Source: Leptospira idonii
Lineage (GTDB): Bacteria; Spirochaetota; Leptospiria; Leptospirales; Leptospiraceae
Assembly (NCBI RefSeq): GCF_004770995.1
Contig: NZ_RQHW01000018.1
Span: 1 to 64,000, forward strand
DNA: 64,000 nt
Reading direction: 5' to 3'
Shown here: positions 27,331 through 36,215 of the stretch, one piece after another
Position numbering within the stretch: position 1 is the stretch's first letter
Layout: each line of letters opens with the position of its first letter
Position numbers and translations under genes: made by a program
Notes under the pieces: model-generated
Told to the model about the DNA's origin: nothing
What the model saw: the letters and a program-made list of their open reading frames with translations, nothing else
Database searches by the model: none

Positions 27331-29274
27331 TCCCCTCTACTACGTTTCCTTTCTCTCTCTTTTTTTCTTCTAGTTTCCACTTCCCTTTTTCCTCTTCCGA
27401 TCGCAATCACGGAAAACGAATTATCCAAACATACTAGAATCACTACAAACGCAGAAGCCTGGGAAGATGTTTCAGGAAAAACAAACATCGATTCTATTTT
27501 ACAAACGCCCGATTCTTTTCCCTTTCAAAAAGCGGATTCCGATTTCATCAACTACGGTTTTACCAAATCCACCATCTGGACCAGGTTTCGGCTGGACGAA
27601 AATCTCCCAAAAGAGAAAGAATTCTATCTTCTCATCAAAGCACATAACATCGATTCTATTGAATTTTATTTCCCTGACGGGAAAGGGAATCTAATCACTA
27701 AACGATCCGGACATTTTATCCCAATGTCGGAAAGAGAAATCCCTCATAGGCATTATATAGTTTCCATTCCTAAGGAAAGTTACGGGCAGACGATCTATGT
27801 ATCTTTCCGAACGGAAATTTCCCTTCAATTCGCATTCGACATTCTAACCAAGGATCAAATTCATTCCACCGATTATTCAGAGCAATGGTTATACGGACTT
27901 TTCTTCGGATGTCTGGGAATCATCATCATCTATAATCTGGCAATTGCCTTTTTTGTAAGGGATATCAACTATCTATTTTACATAGGTTACGTTTTGTTCT
28001 TCGCTTTAGGACAGATGAGCGTAATGGGATTCGCAGGATACTTTCTATTTCCGGAATCTCCCTTTTTTATGAGGAATGGAATTTCAGTATTCTTCAGTCT
28101 TTCCATGATCTTCTTCGTATTTTTCGCCGCAAGTTTTCTCAAACTGGAGAAAAGACTTCCGAAAGCATATCGATTTTCCAGAATCCTTCTGATCATTCTG
28201 ATCCTCAACACCCTCTTCGGTCTTTGCGGCCAAATCTATTTGGCAACGATCGCAGTCACATGGCTCACTTCCATTCTCAGTGCCTTCATATTAGCGGTCA
28301 TCCTTTGGGGATTCTACAGAAGAATCAAATCGTTCTATTATTTCGGGGCTGCCTTTTTCATTTTGATGATCTCAAGCGTCGTTTACAGCATTCTGAAAGT
28401 CACCACCTTACAAACAAATGTGTTCATTGAAGAGATGTTGTTTCCTGTCGCCTCATTGATAGACATCACTCTTTTTTCCTTCGCACTTGCGGATAGAATC
28501 CAACTCCTTCGTATGGAAAAAGACAATGCGGTTGCTGAAAATCTAATCCACCAAAGAGAAAGGGAAATCTCAAGAGACATTCTTATGCAGTCTCTGCCGA
28601 AAACTGTTCCTCAAATCACAGGAATGAATCTTCATATTTTCATACAACCTATGAAACAAGTAGGAGGAGATTTTTACGAGTTCTCTTCACCCAATCACAG
28701 AGAATTGGGAACCTTGGTCTGCGACGTTTCCGGCCATGGAATTCCCGCCTCACTTATTTCCGCGATGGGCAAAGTGGCGTTTGCCACACAAAAAGATAAT
28801 ATCTTTTCTCCCAAACGAGTGTTAGAGGGAATGAATCGGGTTCTTTACGGGAACTGCACTCCCCAATATCTTACCGCCGCTTATGCTTATCTGAATACGG
28901 AAACAAATACATGGAGATTCGGAAGAGCGGGTCACCCTTCCCTGTTTTTACAAAGAAGATCGGGAGAGATCATAACAATCCATCCTAAAGGCAAAGTGAT
29001 AGGGCTCTTCCCAGAAATCACAGTCGATGAAGTAGGATTTCCTATGGAACCGGGAGACAGAGTCCTTCTCGTTACGGACGGACTCATTGAATCCTTCAAT
29101 TCCCAAGGGGAAATGTACGGAGAATACAGGCTCATCCGATTTTTGGAATCCCAAACAGGAGTTCCGGGAGGCATCTTTTCCTGGAAACTTCTCTCCGAAT
29201 TAGAATCGTTTTCAGGGAAGGTTTTAAAAGAATGGGATGACGATATTACTTTTATTCTTTTGGAACTGAAATGA
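27313..29274 (+). CDS. 7TM-DISM receptor with SpoIIE phosphatase domain
   Basis: Membrane sensor phosphatase of about 650 aa. After a signal peptide rich in Leu/Phe comes an extracellular 7TMR-DISMED2-like domain (about residues 30-175), then seven membrane helices (about 180-390, starting WLYGLFFGCLGIIIIYNLAIAF), a short helical linker and a C-terminal PP2C/SpoIIE domain: GGDFYEFSSP, LVCDVSGHGIPASLISAMGKVA, WRFGRAGHPSLFLQRR, DRVLLVTDGLIESFNSQGE and DDITFILLELK. It probably dephosphorylates a STAS-type anti-sigma antagonist. The start is unresolved: TTG 27313, TTG 27322, or GTG 27238 overlapping gltA. The stop overlaps the next start (ATGA). Confidence 0.88.
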   Translation: MSFLVFSPLLRFLSLSFFLLVSTSLFPLPIAITENELSKHTRITTNAEAWEDVSGKTNIDSILQTPDSFPFQKADSDFINYGFTKSTIWTRFRLDENLPKEKEFYLLIKAHNIDSIEFYFPDGKGNLITKRSGHFIPMSEREIPHRHYIVSIPKESYGQTIYVSFRTEISLQFAFDILTKDQIHSTDYSEQWLYGLFFGCLGIIIIYNLAIAFFVRDINYLFYIGYVLFFALGQMSVMGFAGYFLFPESPFFMRNGISVFFSLSMIFFVFFAASFLKLEKRLPKAYRFSRILLIILILNTLFGLCGQIYLATIAVTWLTSILSAFILAVILWGFYRRIKSFYYFGAAFFILMISSVVYSILKVTTLQTNVFIEEMLFPVASLIDITLFSFALADRIQLLRMEKDNAVAENLIHQREREISRDILMQSLPKTVPQITGMNLHIFIQPMKQVGGDFYEFSSPNHRELGTLVCDVSGHGIPASLISAMGKVAFATQKDNIFSPKRVLEGMNRVLYGNCTPQYLTAAYAYLNTETNTWRFGRAGHPSLFLQRRSGEIITIHPKGKVIGLFPEITVDEVGFPMEPGDRVLLVTDGLIESFNSQGEMYGEYRLIRFLESQTGVPGGIFSWKLLSELESFSGKVLKEWDDDITFILLELK

Positions 29275-30113
29275 AACAAAGTTACGAACTATTAGATTCA
29301 GGCGATTTTTCGAAATTAGAAATCGTGGGCGGTTATAAACTCGTTCGTTCCTCCCCCTCTTCCGCTTACGGAAAAGAAACTCCTAAAATTTGGAACGATC
29401 CTGACGCACGTTATATTAAGAACGATACAGGTTCAGGAAGTTGGAGTTTTCAGAAAAAAATTCCGGAAAGTTTTTCCATCGATTTCGCAAACTTAAAATT
29501 CAAAATCAAACTCACTCCTTTCGGCCATATAGGCATTTTCCCGGAACAAAAAACCAATTGGGATCGAATCAGGGAATTGGGCAAAAAAAAGGAAAAATTC
29601 GAGGTTCTCAATCTATTCGCCTACTCGGGAGGCTCCACCTTAGCCTGCTTAGATGCAGGAATGAGCGTCTGTCATGTGGATGCATCCAAAGGAATGGTGG
29701 ATTGGGCCAGAGAGAATGCGGCTCTTTCTTCCTTAGCCGATAAACCTGTCCGCTGGATCGTAGACGATGTTTTGAAGTTCATCCAAAGGGAAATCAAAAG
29801 AAAGAAAAAATACCAAGGATTGATTTTGGATCCTCCCAGTTTCGGAAGAGGTTCCAAAGGAGAAGTTTGGAAAATAGAAGATCATCTTCCCGAACTGATG
29901 GACGCATTGATGGAATTATGCGATCATTCTCCGGAATTCGTGATTCTCAGCTGCCACAGCCAAGGATACAGTCCCCTTACATTGGAAAGAATTTTATCCA
30001 GCAGAATCAAATCCAAAGGACATTATCATACGGACGAACTGTACATCCCGGAAAAATCGGGGAAAAAATACCCTTCCGGATTCTGTTCCTTCTTTGAAAA
30101 AGGAAGGCAATAA
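29271..30113 (+). CDS. Class I SAM-dependent (RlmI/RlmK-like) methyltransferase
   Basis: A 280-aa methyltransferase of the group that includes the 23S rRNA cytosine-C5 enzymes RlmI and RlmK-like domains, but without the N-terminal PUA domain. NLFAYSGGSTLACLDAGMSVCHVDAS is the SAM-binding motif I/II, RWIVDDVLKFI motif III, and LILDPPSFGRGSKGEVWKIE motif IV with the following FVILSCHSQGYS. RNA is the likely substrate, but specificity is not shown. Its ATG overlaps the upstream TGA by 4 bp and an RNA methyltransferase gene follows after 10 bp. Confidence 0.88.
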   Translation: MKQSYELLDSGDFSKLEIVGGYKLVRSSPSSAYGKETPKIWNDPDARYIKNDTGSGSWSFQKKIPESFSIDFANLKFKIKLTPFGHIGIFPEQKTNWDRIRELGKKKEKFEVLNLFAYSGGSTLACLDAGMSVCHVDASKGMVDWARENAALSSLADKPVRWIVDDVLKFIQREIKRKKKYQGLILDPPSFGRGSKGEVWKIEDHLPELMDALMELCDHSPEFVILSCHSQGYSPLTLERILSSRIKSKGHYHTDELYIPEKSGKKYPSGFCSFFEKGRQ

Positions 30114-30123
30114 TATCTAAGTT

Positions 30124-30954
30124 ATGCGGAATCAAAGACAATACATCACTAGTTTTTCCAACCCAAAAGTAAAATGGGTCTCTTCCTTGAAGGAAAAAAG
30201 AAACAGAGACGAGGAAAAAAAGTTTTTTATAGAAGGGTTTCGGGAAATTCAGAAAGCGGTATCCGGCTCACGAAACGGTTCCGTTCCCAGTCTGGAAATT
30301 AAAATCCATTCCTTGTTCATTTCCCCGGATTGTTTTTTGGGAGAAAACGAAGAGAAACTGATCGAAAAAGTAAAATGCCCCGTTTACGAACTTCCCAAAA
30401 AAATCTTCGAAAAAATCTCGTACAGGGACAGACCGGACGGGTTGATTGCGGTAGCAGAAACACCTAATGCTCATTACAATTGGGAAAATTTCCCTAAACT
30501 CGATTTGAATCCTATCCTCATCATTGAAGGAGTGGAAAAGCCGGGAAACTTGGGAACGATTTTAAGAACCGCAGAAGGTGCTGGTGTGGGACTAGTTCTT
30601 ATCACAGATCCTAGAATCGATTTATTCAATCCGAATGTCGTGCGGGCAAGCACGGGAACTCTTTTCACCCTTCCCACATATATCTCCTCTTTGGAAGAAA
30701 CGATTTCTCACCTAACAAAACAAGATTATCGAATTTATGCAGTGACTCCCGAAGGAAAAACGCTCTATACCAAACCCGATATGAAAAAAAAATCCGCGTT
30801 TCTTTTCGGAAGCGAACAGTACGGACTCACTCCCAATGCGAAAGAAAAAAGCCATGATACACTCTATCTTCCTATGTTCGGCGAAGCAGATTCGTTGAAT
30901 TTAGCGATGTCTTGCGGAATCGTTTTGTATGAATCCCTCAGACAGAAAGGATAG
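30124..30954 (+). CDS. SpoU/TrmH-family RNA 2'-O-methyltransferase
   Basis: A 276-aa SPOUT-fold enzyme methylating a ribose 2'-hydroxyl in tRNA or rRNA. The N-terminal substrate-binding domain (ITSFSNPKVKWVSSLKEK, DEEKKFFIEGFREIQKAV) is of the RlmB type. The knot domain carries motif 1 EKPGNLGTILRTAEGAGV, motif 2 DLFNPNVVRASTGTLFTLP and motif 3 LPMFGEADSLNLAMSCGIVLYE. The last motif has NLAMS where many relatives have NVSVA, within normal variation. Which RNA and position cannot be decided. Second of two adjacent RNA-modification-type genes. Confidence 0.9.
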   Translation: MRNQRQYITSFSNPKVKWVSSLKEKRNRDEEKKFFIEGFREIQKAVSGSRNGSVPSLEIKIHSLFISPDCFLGENEEKLIEKVKCPVYELPKKIFEKISYRDRPDGLIAVAETPNAHYNWENFPKLDLNPILIIEGVEKPGNLGTILRTAEGAGVGLVLITDPRIDLFNPNVVRASTGTLFTLPTYISSLEETISHLTKQDYRIYAVTPEGKTLYTKPDMKKKSAFLFGSEQYGLTPNAKEKSHDTLYLPMFGEADSLNLAMSCGIVLYESLRQKG

Positions 30955-30963
30955 GTTCTTCCT

Positions 30964-32031
30964 TTGAAAATTTATTATTACGCTTCCGGGCACGGTTTCG
31001 GTCATATCAGCCGAACCTCAGTGATTCTGGAAACGATGTTAAAAGACCCGAGACTCACGGAACTTCATTTGGTTTCGGACAGAATTTCCTTCGTGGAGTG
31101 GGATCATCCTAAACTCATCAAAAGAACGGGAAGAATGGATGTAGGAGTTTATCAAAAAGATTCCCTTTCCTTGGACGTGGGAAAAACCAAATCGGAGTTA
31201 ATCGAATTCGAAAAGAATAAATCCGCCCTTCTGAGAGAAGAAACGAAGTATTGCAAAGAGAAAGGAATCAAATTGATCGTCACCGATGCAGGATCCTTCC
31301 CTATCACGATCGCACTCGAAGCGGGAATTCCTTCCGTATTCATCGGGAACTTCACTTGGGATTTTATCTATCAGAATTATGGTAAAATAGATTCTTATTT
31401 TTCAGGAATTGCAGAGATCCTACGAACGGAATACAGTTTTGCTACGGAAGCATTGTATCTCCCTTTCACTTGTCCGATGCCGCCTTTTTTGGAATCGTCA
31501 AATGTAGGACTTGTGGGAAGAAAACCTCGACTAACAAAAGAACAGGCAAAAGAAAGTTTCGGCTGGAAGCCGGATAAAAAATACATTCTAATTTCTTTCG
31601 GAGCTTACGGCTTGGAAGGGTTTTCCTTTCAGTGGGATAAACTCGATCCTAACATTCAAATCGTAGCGTACGGAGTTCCCGGACTTGTTTCGGATAGGGT
31701 GTTTACTCCGGCTCATTGTTATTATCCGGATCTAGTCACTGCCAGCGATTACGTTCTCACCAAACCTGGATACGGAATCCTCTCGGAATGTTACTACGCA
31801 AAAACACCTATTTTATATACGGATCGTGGCGATTTTTCCGAATATCCCTACTTAGTGAAATCCTTGGAAAAATATTTTCCAAGTGCATACATCAGCCATG
31901 AAGAAATTTCCAATTGCAGCTTTGAAAGTGCGATTTCTAGCATTGACAGAGAGGAAAAGGAAGTCAAAGTATCAAAGGTATCCGAAAACGGAGATTTAGA
32001 AATTTCAGAACGAATTTTTGAATATACTTAA
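30964..32031 (+). CDS. Glycosyltransferase-like protein (GT-B fold)
   Basis: A 355-aa protein with a GT-B-type two-domain layout. The N-terminus YYYASGHGFGHISRTSVIL matches the GHGxGH signature seen in MurG/GT28-like proteins and in the N-terminal part of L-arabinokinases; LIVTDAGSFPITIALEAGIPSVFI ends the first domain. The C-terminal domain has KKYILISFGAYG and SDYVLTKPGYGILSECYYAKTPILYT, the usual donor-site region. The substrate is unknown. The start is a TTG 9 bp after the preceding gene with an upstream AAAGGA at long spacing. Cytoplasmic; probably co-transcribed with the genes around it. Confidence 0.75.
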   Translation: MKIYYYASGHGFGHISRTSVILETMLKDPRLTELHLVSDRISFVEWDHPKLIKRTGRMDVGVYQKDSLSLDVGKTKSELIEFEKNKSALLREETKYCKEKGIKLIVTDAGSFPITIALEAGIPSVFIGNFTWDFIYQNYGKIDSYFSGIAEILRTEYSFATEALYLPFTCPMPPFLESSNVGLVGRKPRLTKEQAKESFGWKPDKKYILISFGAYGLEGFSFQWDKLDPNIQIVAYGVPGLVSDRVFTPAHCYYPDLVTASDYVLTKPGYGILSECYYAKTPILYTDRGDFSEYPYLVKSLEKYFPSAYISHEEISNCSFESAISSIDREEKEVKVSKVSENGDLEISERIFEYT

Positions 32032-32040
32032 TTTTTATCA

Positions 32041-33717
32041 ATGCCGTCCCCAGATTCTTATACAGAAAAAATCCTGCACGAATTGGAAGCCAACGAAAAC
32101 GGCTTTTTCCAAATTGAAAACAAACAAGGAAAGGCGTATCTTCGTGTAACAAAGCCAGGTGTAAAAGGGCAAAAAGTAGAACTCAAAGACGTCATCTCCA
32201 GAATCCAATTGTTCGGAGTCGAAAATTACGACACGGATGTGATTCGAAAAATTTTGCTTCATTCCGACGGCAAAGAAGTGGAAATCGGTTATTGGTCCAA
32301 AGGAACTCCAGAGGACTCCTTTGTTGATATCAAAGTCAGCGAAGACAATATGAGTGCCAATCTTACACTTCATCCTCCCAAACACGGAGGTTCTCTGCTC
32401 ACCGAACATCAATTAAGAGAAGTGATCGCCAATGCTGGAATCAGCGTGGGAATTATAGATTCGGTAATCATTGCCTGCATTAGAAACCCGGAATTTTTAA
32501 TCCCCATTTCTTTCGCAAAAGGAGTGCTTCCGATTCCGGGAAGGGATGGAGAGATCAAAATCCATTTTCGTTCCGACAACAAACCTCAGTTAGAAGAAGA
32601 TGAAAGAGGAAGGATCGATTACAAAAACATAGGAATCATCCAGTCAGTAAAACCGGGAGATCTGCTCGCAGAAAAAATTCCCCCTAAGCCGGGAGAATAC
32701 GGAAAAACGGTCACGGGCACTCTCATCCCCTATCCGGAAGAGAAAAAGGTCGAGTGGATCATCGGTTATAATGTGGAAGAAAAAGCGGACAAACTCTATT
32801 CCAAAATCGCAGGCAGACCCATCCTAGATAGAACAGGCGAAATCAGAGTTGATCAAGTGGTTCAATTGGAAGCGGTCGACTACTCGACGGGAAATATCGA
32901 TTTTCCGGGAACCATCATTGTAGAACAAAAAATAGGCGATGGTTTCTCTCTTACCACCAGCGGAAGTATCATCATTAAAAGTTCCGTAGGAAAAGCCTTT
33001 CTCAAAGCCAAGGGAGATATCGTTCTGTCAGGCGGCTTTATGGGAAGAGGAGAAGGTTATATAGAATCCGAAGGAAATATTTATGCGAAATTCGTGGAAC
33101 AGGGAAAACTCACTGCTTCCGGTTCCATCTTCGTAGAAGAAGCGGCGATGCATTCCGAACTTTCCGCCAAAGATTTCATACAGGTTTTGGGAGGGAGAGG
33201 AGAGATCATCGGAGGCACCGTGATTGCAAGTAATTCCGTCACCTGCTCTAAATTAGGTGCAGTTGTGGAAACTAAAACAAAAGTCGCAATAGGAACTCCT
33301 CCCGAACTTTTGGAAGAATTGAACCGAATGAAACAAGATCTTTCGGAAAAAGAAACCACTTTAAAAAAGGTGCAGCTTACGTTGCAAAAACTCCAGGAAC
33401 AAGGCCAAAAAAAGGAATTAAAGCCGGAAGAAAAGGAAATGGTTTCCAAGCTGAAAGAAGCAAATGAAAAATATACGGTTCTTTTAGAGTCCCTTCAAAA
33501 ACAATTCGATACCGCTTTGGGTTCCTATGAACCGAATAAGAATGCTTATGTGGAAGTGGAAAGAGAGATTTTTCCAGGTGTGGAAGTGAGCTTCGGACTA
33601 GGAAAAATCTACAGACCGGGTCTCAACTCTGCCATTGGAAAAACTGTGGTTCAATTGGGAAGTGACGGTTCCGTGCAAACAGACAGAACCATTCCTAGAG
33701 AAAAAAGAGAATCGTAA
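32041..33717 (+). CDS. FapA-family (DUF342) polymer-forming protein
   Basis: A 558-aa protein of the FapA/DUF342 family. The N-terminal part (about 1-130) is mixed alpha/beta; the central domain contains a beta-helix akin to bactofilin and MinC C-terminal domains: DFPGTIIVEQKIGDGFSLTT, VGKAFLKAKGDIVLSGGF, GYIESEGNIYAKFVEQGKLT and ASGSIFVEEAAMHSEL. Residues about 420-490 form a Glu/Lys-rich coiled coil. In Vibrio and Bacillus, relatives act in flagellar placement, surface attachment or signalling; the role here is unknown. It begins 9 bp after the glycosyltransferase-like gene and ends the operon. Confidence 0.88.
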   Translation: MPSPDSYTEKILHELEANENGFFQIENKQGKAYLRVTKPGVKGQKVELKDVISRIQLFGVENYDTDVIRKILLHSDGKEVEIGYWSKGTPEDSFVDIKVSEDNMSANLTLHPPKHGGSLLTEHQLREVIANAGISVGIIDSVIIACIRNPEFLIPISFAKGVLPIPGRDGEIKIHFRSDNKPQLEEDERGRIDYKNIGIIQSVKPGDLLAEKIPPKPGEYGKTVTGTLIPYPEEKKVEWIIGYNVEEKADKLYSKIAGRPILDRTGEIRVDQVVQLEAVDYSTGNIDFPGTIIVEQKIGDGFSLTTSGSIIIKSSVGKAFLKAKGDIVLSGGFMGRGEGYIESEGNIYAKFVEQGKLTASGSIFVEEAAMHSELSAKDFIQVLGGRGEIIGGTVIASNSVTCSKLGAVVETKTKVAIGTPPELLEELNRMKQDLSEKETTLKKVQLTLQKLQEQGQKKELKPEEKEMVSKLKEANEKYTVLLESLQKQFDTALGSYEPNKNAYVEVEREIFPGVEVSFGLGKIYRPGLNSAIGKTVVQLGSDGSVQTDRTIPREKRES

Positions 33718-33763
33718 AATTAGTTTTTAAAAATCTAAGATAAGAGGAAACCTGAATGGGAAA

Positions 33764-34525
33764 TCAATCTCCGATCACTTCGTCTTCTTCATCTCGTTGA
33801 ATTCTTTTTTCGGGAGTCATATCGGAATCAACGGACTTAGCGATTTCTTTGGATTTAGAAACCTTTCTTTTTTCGAATTTAACTCTGCTGAGTTCCTTTT
33901 TATCGAAAACAACCCATCGTTTATTTTTGAAGCCTTCCACAGTCCTAAATTGAAATTGAGAAGAAGGAAGTAGAAAACTTGCGTCAGGAGTATGATCGAA
34001 AGAAATATCAGGAATACGAGACCAGTCGAAGTAATTTCCTTGTTCCTCGAAACCGATTTCTTTTTGAATTTCCCCGAAAAGAATTTCAATCGACGATTCC
34101 GTAGACCAAATATAAAAACCTGTTCTTTCGTAATGAGAAACAACCGATTTCACTGAATTGTATTTGGAAACAACTAACAAAAGTTCATCCGGCTTAACTC
34201 TTTGTAATCCGTCCGCCAAATCGGATGCGAAATCTTTAATTTCCGCTTCTTCGAATACATAACGATCCAAGTTGCCGTAAGAACTTTCTTGTTTGTATCT
34301 CAAGTTTCCCAGAACATCCAAAATTTTTTCTTCGGAAATTTCCAATGGATGTGCAAAACGAGAATCTAAAGATTTTTCAACTTTAAGTCGGATGTTTTCT
34401 CTTTTTACGCTGTAAATCGCAAATTCATTGTTTCTAAAAAGAAGATCTCTCGATCTCACTCCTGTGGTACATGCGTCAAACAAAGTAAATGCGAGCAAAA
34501 CAAAGAAAAAAAACTTAAATTTCAT
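33764..34525 (-). CDS. Putative lipoprotein linked to STAS protein
   Basis: A 253-aa lipoprotein candidate: signal peptide FFFFVLLAFTLFDAC with Cys19 and a canonical Ala at -1. The mature region is mixed alpha/beta with ILDVLGNLRYKQESS and a segment of about residues 95-150 (DELLLVVSKYNSVKSVVSHY), and ends in a highly charged Lys/Glu/Asp tail. No family recognised; no enzymatic motif. The ATG lies 2 bp after the STAS-protein stop, so the two are co-transcribed and probably act together, linking an envelope protein to a cytoplasmic signalling switch (inference). Confidence 0.75.
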   Translation of the reverse strand: MKFKFFFFVLLAFTLFDACTTGVRSRDLLFRNNEFAIYSVKRENIRLKVEKSLDSRFAHPLEISEEKILDVLGNLRYKQESSYGNLDRYVFEEAEIKDFASDLADGLQRVKPDELLLVVSKYNSVKSVVSHYERTGFYIWSTESSIEILFGEIQKEIGFEEQGNYFDWSRIPDISFDHTPDASFLLPSSQFQFRTVEGFKNKRWVVFDKKELSRVKFEKRKVSKSKEIAKSVDSDMTPEKRIQRDEEDEVIGD

Positions 34526-34527
34526 AA

Positions 34528-34887
34528 TTAAGATTCCAAGGCTTTAGTAAATTCGGGAAATTTTGTGATGTATTCATCGAAGGTGAGAATGGACAAAATA
34601 TGATTTAGACCGGAGAGACGAAATACAGAGTTGAGGTTCTTATTGAGATTGGTTACGTAAATTTCAATCCCTCTGTTATGAAGCGCAGAAGAAGCTTTGA
34701 TCACAGCGCCGATCCCGGAAGAATCCAAAAATTTCACCTGAGCAAAGTCCAAAGTGAGTTTCCCGAATTTATGCCCTTCCATCGATTTTTCGAATTCTTG
34801 GTAAAACTCTCTTGAGTTTTCCATCAAAATATCCTTTTGAATGGAAAACAATAGGTGGTTGTCTTTGCTATGGGTTTGAATCAACAT
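34528..34887 (-). CDS. STAS-domain anti-sigma factor antagonist
   Basis: A 119-aa single STAS domain of the SpoIIAA/RsbV type. LTLDFAQVKFLDSSGIGAVIKA contains the conserved phosphorylatable Ser after Asp. In the family, an anti-sigma kinase phosphorylates this Ser and a SpoIIE/PP2C phosphatase removes it; the phosphatase encoded at 27.3 kb is one candidate partner, untested. There is no clear kinase gene in the window. It is followed 2 bp later by the lipoprotein gene. Confidence 0.92.
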   Translation of the reverse strand: MLIQTHSKDNHLLFSIQKDILMENSREFYQEFEKSMEGHKFGKLTLDFAQVKFLDSSGIGAVIKASSALHNRGIEIYVTNLNKNLNSVFRLSGLNHILSILTFDEYITKFPEFTKALES

Positions 34888-34952
34888 ACTAGAGGAAGAG
34901 TTAGCAATAAGTTACCGAAACAAAGTTTTGTGTCAAGAAATTCGAATAGAGT

Positions 34953-35141
34953 TTAGGCGAGAGGAGCCAAATCTTCCAGGTTCATTTCCAGATCATGGGG
35001 ATATCCCTCTTTGTCGTTGTAGATCACTAGGGCTTTCTCTGGATGAATTTCTTTGATTTCCACAGTGGAACCGGTAAAAATAAAAATTCCTTGGTGCAGA
35101 AAAGTTCTTTTGGTAAGTTTTACCTTGTCTCCCACTTTCAT
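34953..35141 (-). CDS. Small SH3-like protein, unknown
   Basis: A 62-aa protein, MKVGDKVKLTKRTFLHQGI at the start, then IFTGSTVEIKEIHPEKALVIY and an acidic end (DLEMNLEDLAPLA). The alternation of beta strands and the VGDKVKLT opening suggest a small SH3- or KOW-like barrel, but no family is certain. It starts 10 bp after the NifU-like/pentapeptide gene and is presumably translated with it. The pairing could matter for that unusual protein. Confidence 0.7.
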   Translation of the reverse strand: MKVGDKVKLTKRTFLHQGIFIFTGSTVEIKEIHPEKALVIYNDKEGYPHDLEMNLEDLAPLA

Positions 35142-35151
35142 CGTAAAAAAT

Positions 35152-35946
35152 TCATTCCTTGTCGGTCGGATTCAAATAGAGATCTTTTCCGGCCTTTTTC
35201 ATTACTTCGAAAATATGCATTTGTTTTTGATCGACTCTGGTTCCGATATCGTAGAGAGCATCGGTGAAATCAGCGCCTTCTATATTGGCTCCCGCCAATT
35301 TGGCCCAACGAAGGTCAGCGCCTCTGAAATTGGCGTTTCTAAGATCAGCGCCGTTGAAAAAAGAAGCTTTGAGGTTGGCGCCTGAAAAATTGGCTCCTAC
35401 AAAACTGGAATTTTGAAGAAAGGCATTGTGAAGATCCGCACCGGAGAAATCAACTCCGTTGAAATTTTCCTTTTCCAACATAACGCTAGAAAGTTGAGCC
35501 TCTTTCAAATGGCCTTGTGCGGACAAAAGATCCATCGCTTTCGCTTTGGTGACTCTTTTTTCAGAAGGAACCCCTCCTCCATTTTCCCAATCTTCCACTG
35601 CTTTTTTCAAAGCGGCAACTGCAGATTCAGGATAGTTTTTTCTTCTTTCCGGGAATTCGAAGAGTGTTTCCAAAGTCTCTGGAGTTAAGCTGCGAAGCTC
35701 CTCCATGGTTTTGCCTTTGGCGTATTCAGTTGCCATGGCCAAAGCTACGATTCCAAAACCGCAACCTGTTGTCGTATAACTAGCATCTTCTACAGTGGAT
35801 TGGGAATTTACCTTGAGGTAGATGCGATATCCGTCTCCACAACCTGTGTTGCGGTAGTAGGATACCACATTGGCATCTTCCATTTCTCTATAATTCAACC
35901 TTTGGTCGTTGATTTCCTTATATCTTGCAAAGTCCATCACTGCCAT
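35152..35946 (-). CDS. NifU/IscU-N-like domain fused to pentapeptide repeats
   Basis: A 264-aa fusion. Residues about 8-125 match the IscU/NifU N-terminal scaffold: NTGCGDGYRIYLKV (Cys36 and the conserved GD) and TTTGCGFGIVALAMATEYAKGKTMEEL (Cys62). The third site, where IscU has His-Cys before the last helix, reads RRKNYPESAVAALKKAVEDW, so His and Cys are replaced by Asn104 and Tyr105. Residues about 150-235 are pentapeptide repeats (FSGADLHNAFLQ, FSGANLKASFFNGADLRNAN), a right-handed beta-helix. Only two scaffold Cys remain, so canonical Fe-S assembly is doubtful. A small SH3-like gene follows. Confidence 0.85.
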   Translation of the reverse strand: MAVMDFARYKEINDQRLNYREMEDANVVSYYRNTGCGDGYRIYLKVNSQSTVEDASYTTTGCGFGIVALAMATEYAKGKTMEELRSLTPETLETLFEFPERRKNYPESAVAALKKAVEDWENGGGVPSEKRVTKAKAMDLLSAQGHLKEAQLSSVMLEKENFNGVDFSGADLHNAFLQNSSFVGANFSGANLKASFFNGADLRNANFRGADLRWAKLAGANIEGADFTDALYDIGTRVDQKQMHIFEVMKKAGKDLYLNPTDKE

Positions 35947-36000
35947 GCGGTTTACTCCTTAGAGATGATCTAAAATTTAGACGGGTTCCGAAAGGAAACC

Positions 36001-36201
36001 CTACTTCATTTTGTATTTTTTCTTAAATTTATCTACTCGACCGGTTGTATCCACAAGTTTGGACTTACCGGTAAAGAAAGGATGGCAGTTAGAGCAAATC
36101 TCTACACTGATATCCCCTGCATAGGATCTAGTTTCGATCACATTGCCACAGGCACATTTGATTTTTGCAGCAACGTATTTTGGATGGATGTCAGTCTTCA
36201 T
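36001..36201 (-). CDS. rpmE: Ribosomal protein L31
   Basis: The 66-aa zinc-binding (C+) form of 50S protein L31: [20 protein letters not shown] at the start and the family [24 protein letters not shown]. Cys16, Cys18, Cys36 and Cys39 are the zinc ligands, so this form should depend on zinc and may be replaced under zinc limitation. It follows rho by 14 bp, an arrangement seen in many bacteria. Confidence 0.97.
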   Translation of the reverse strand: MKTDIHPKYVAAKIKCACGNVIETRSYAGDISVEICSNCHPFFTGKSKLVDTTGRVDKFKKKYKMK

Positions 36202-36215
36202 ATAGGCGCCTTTTA

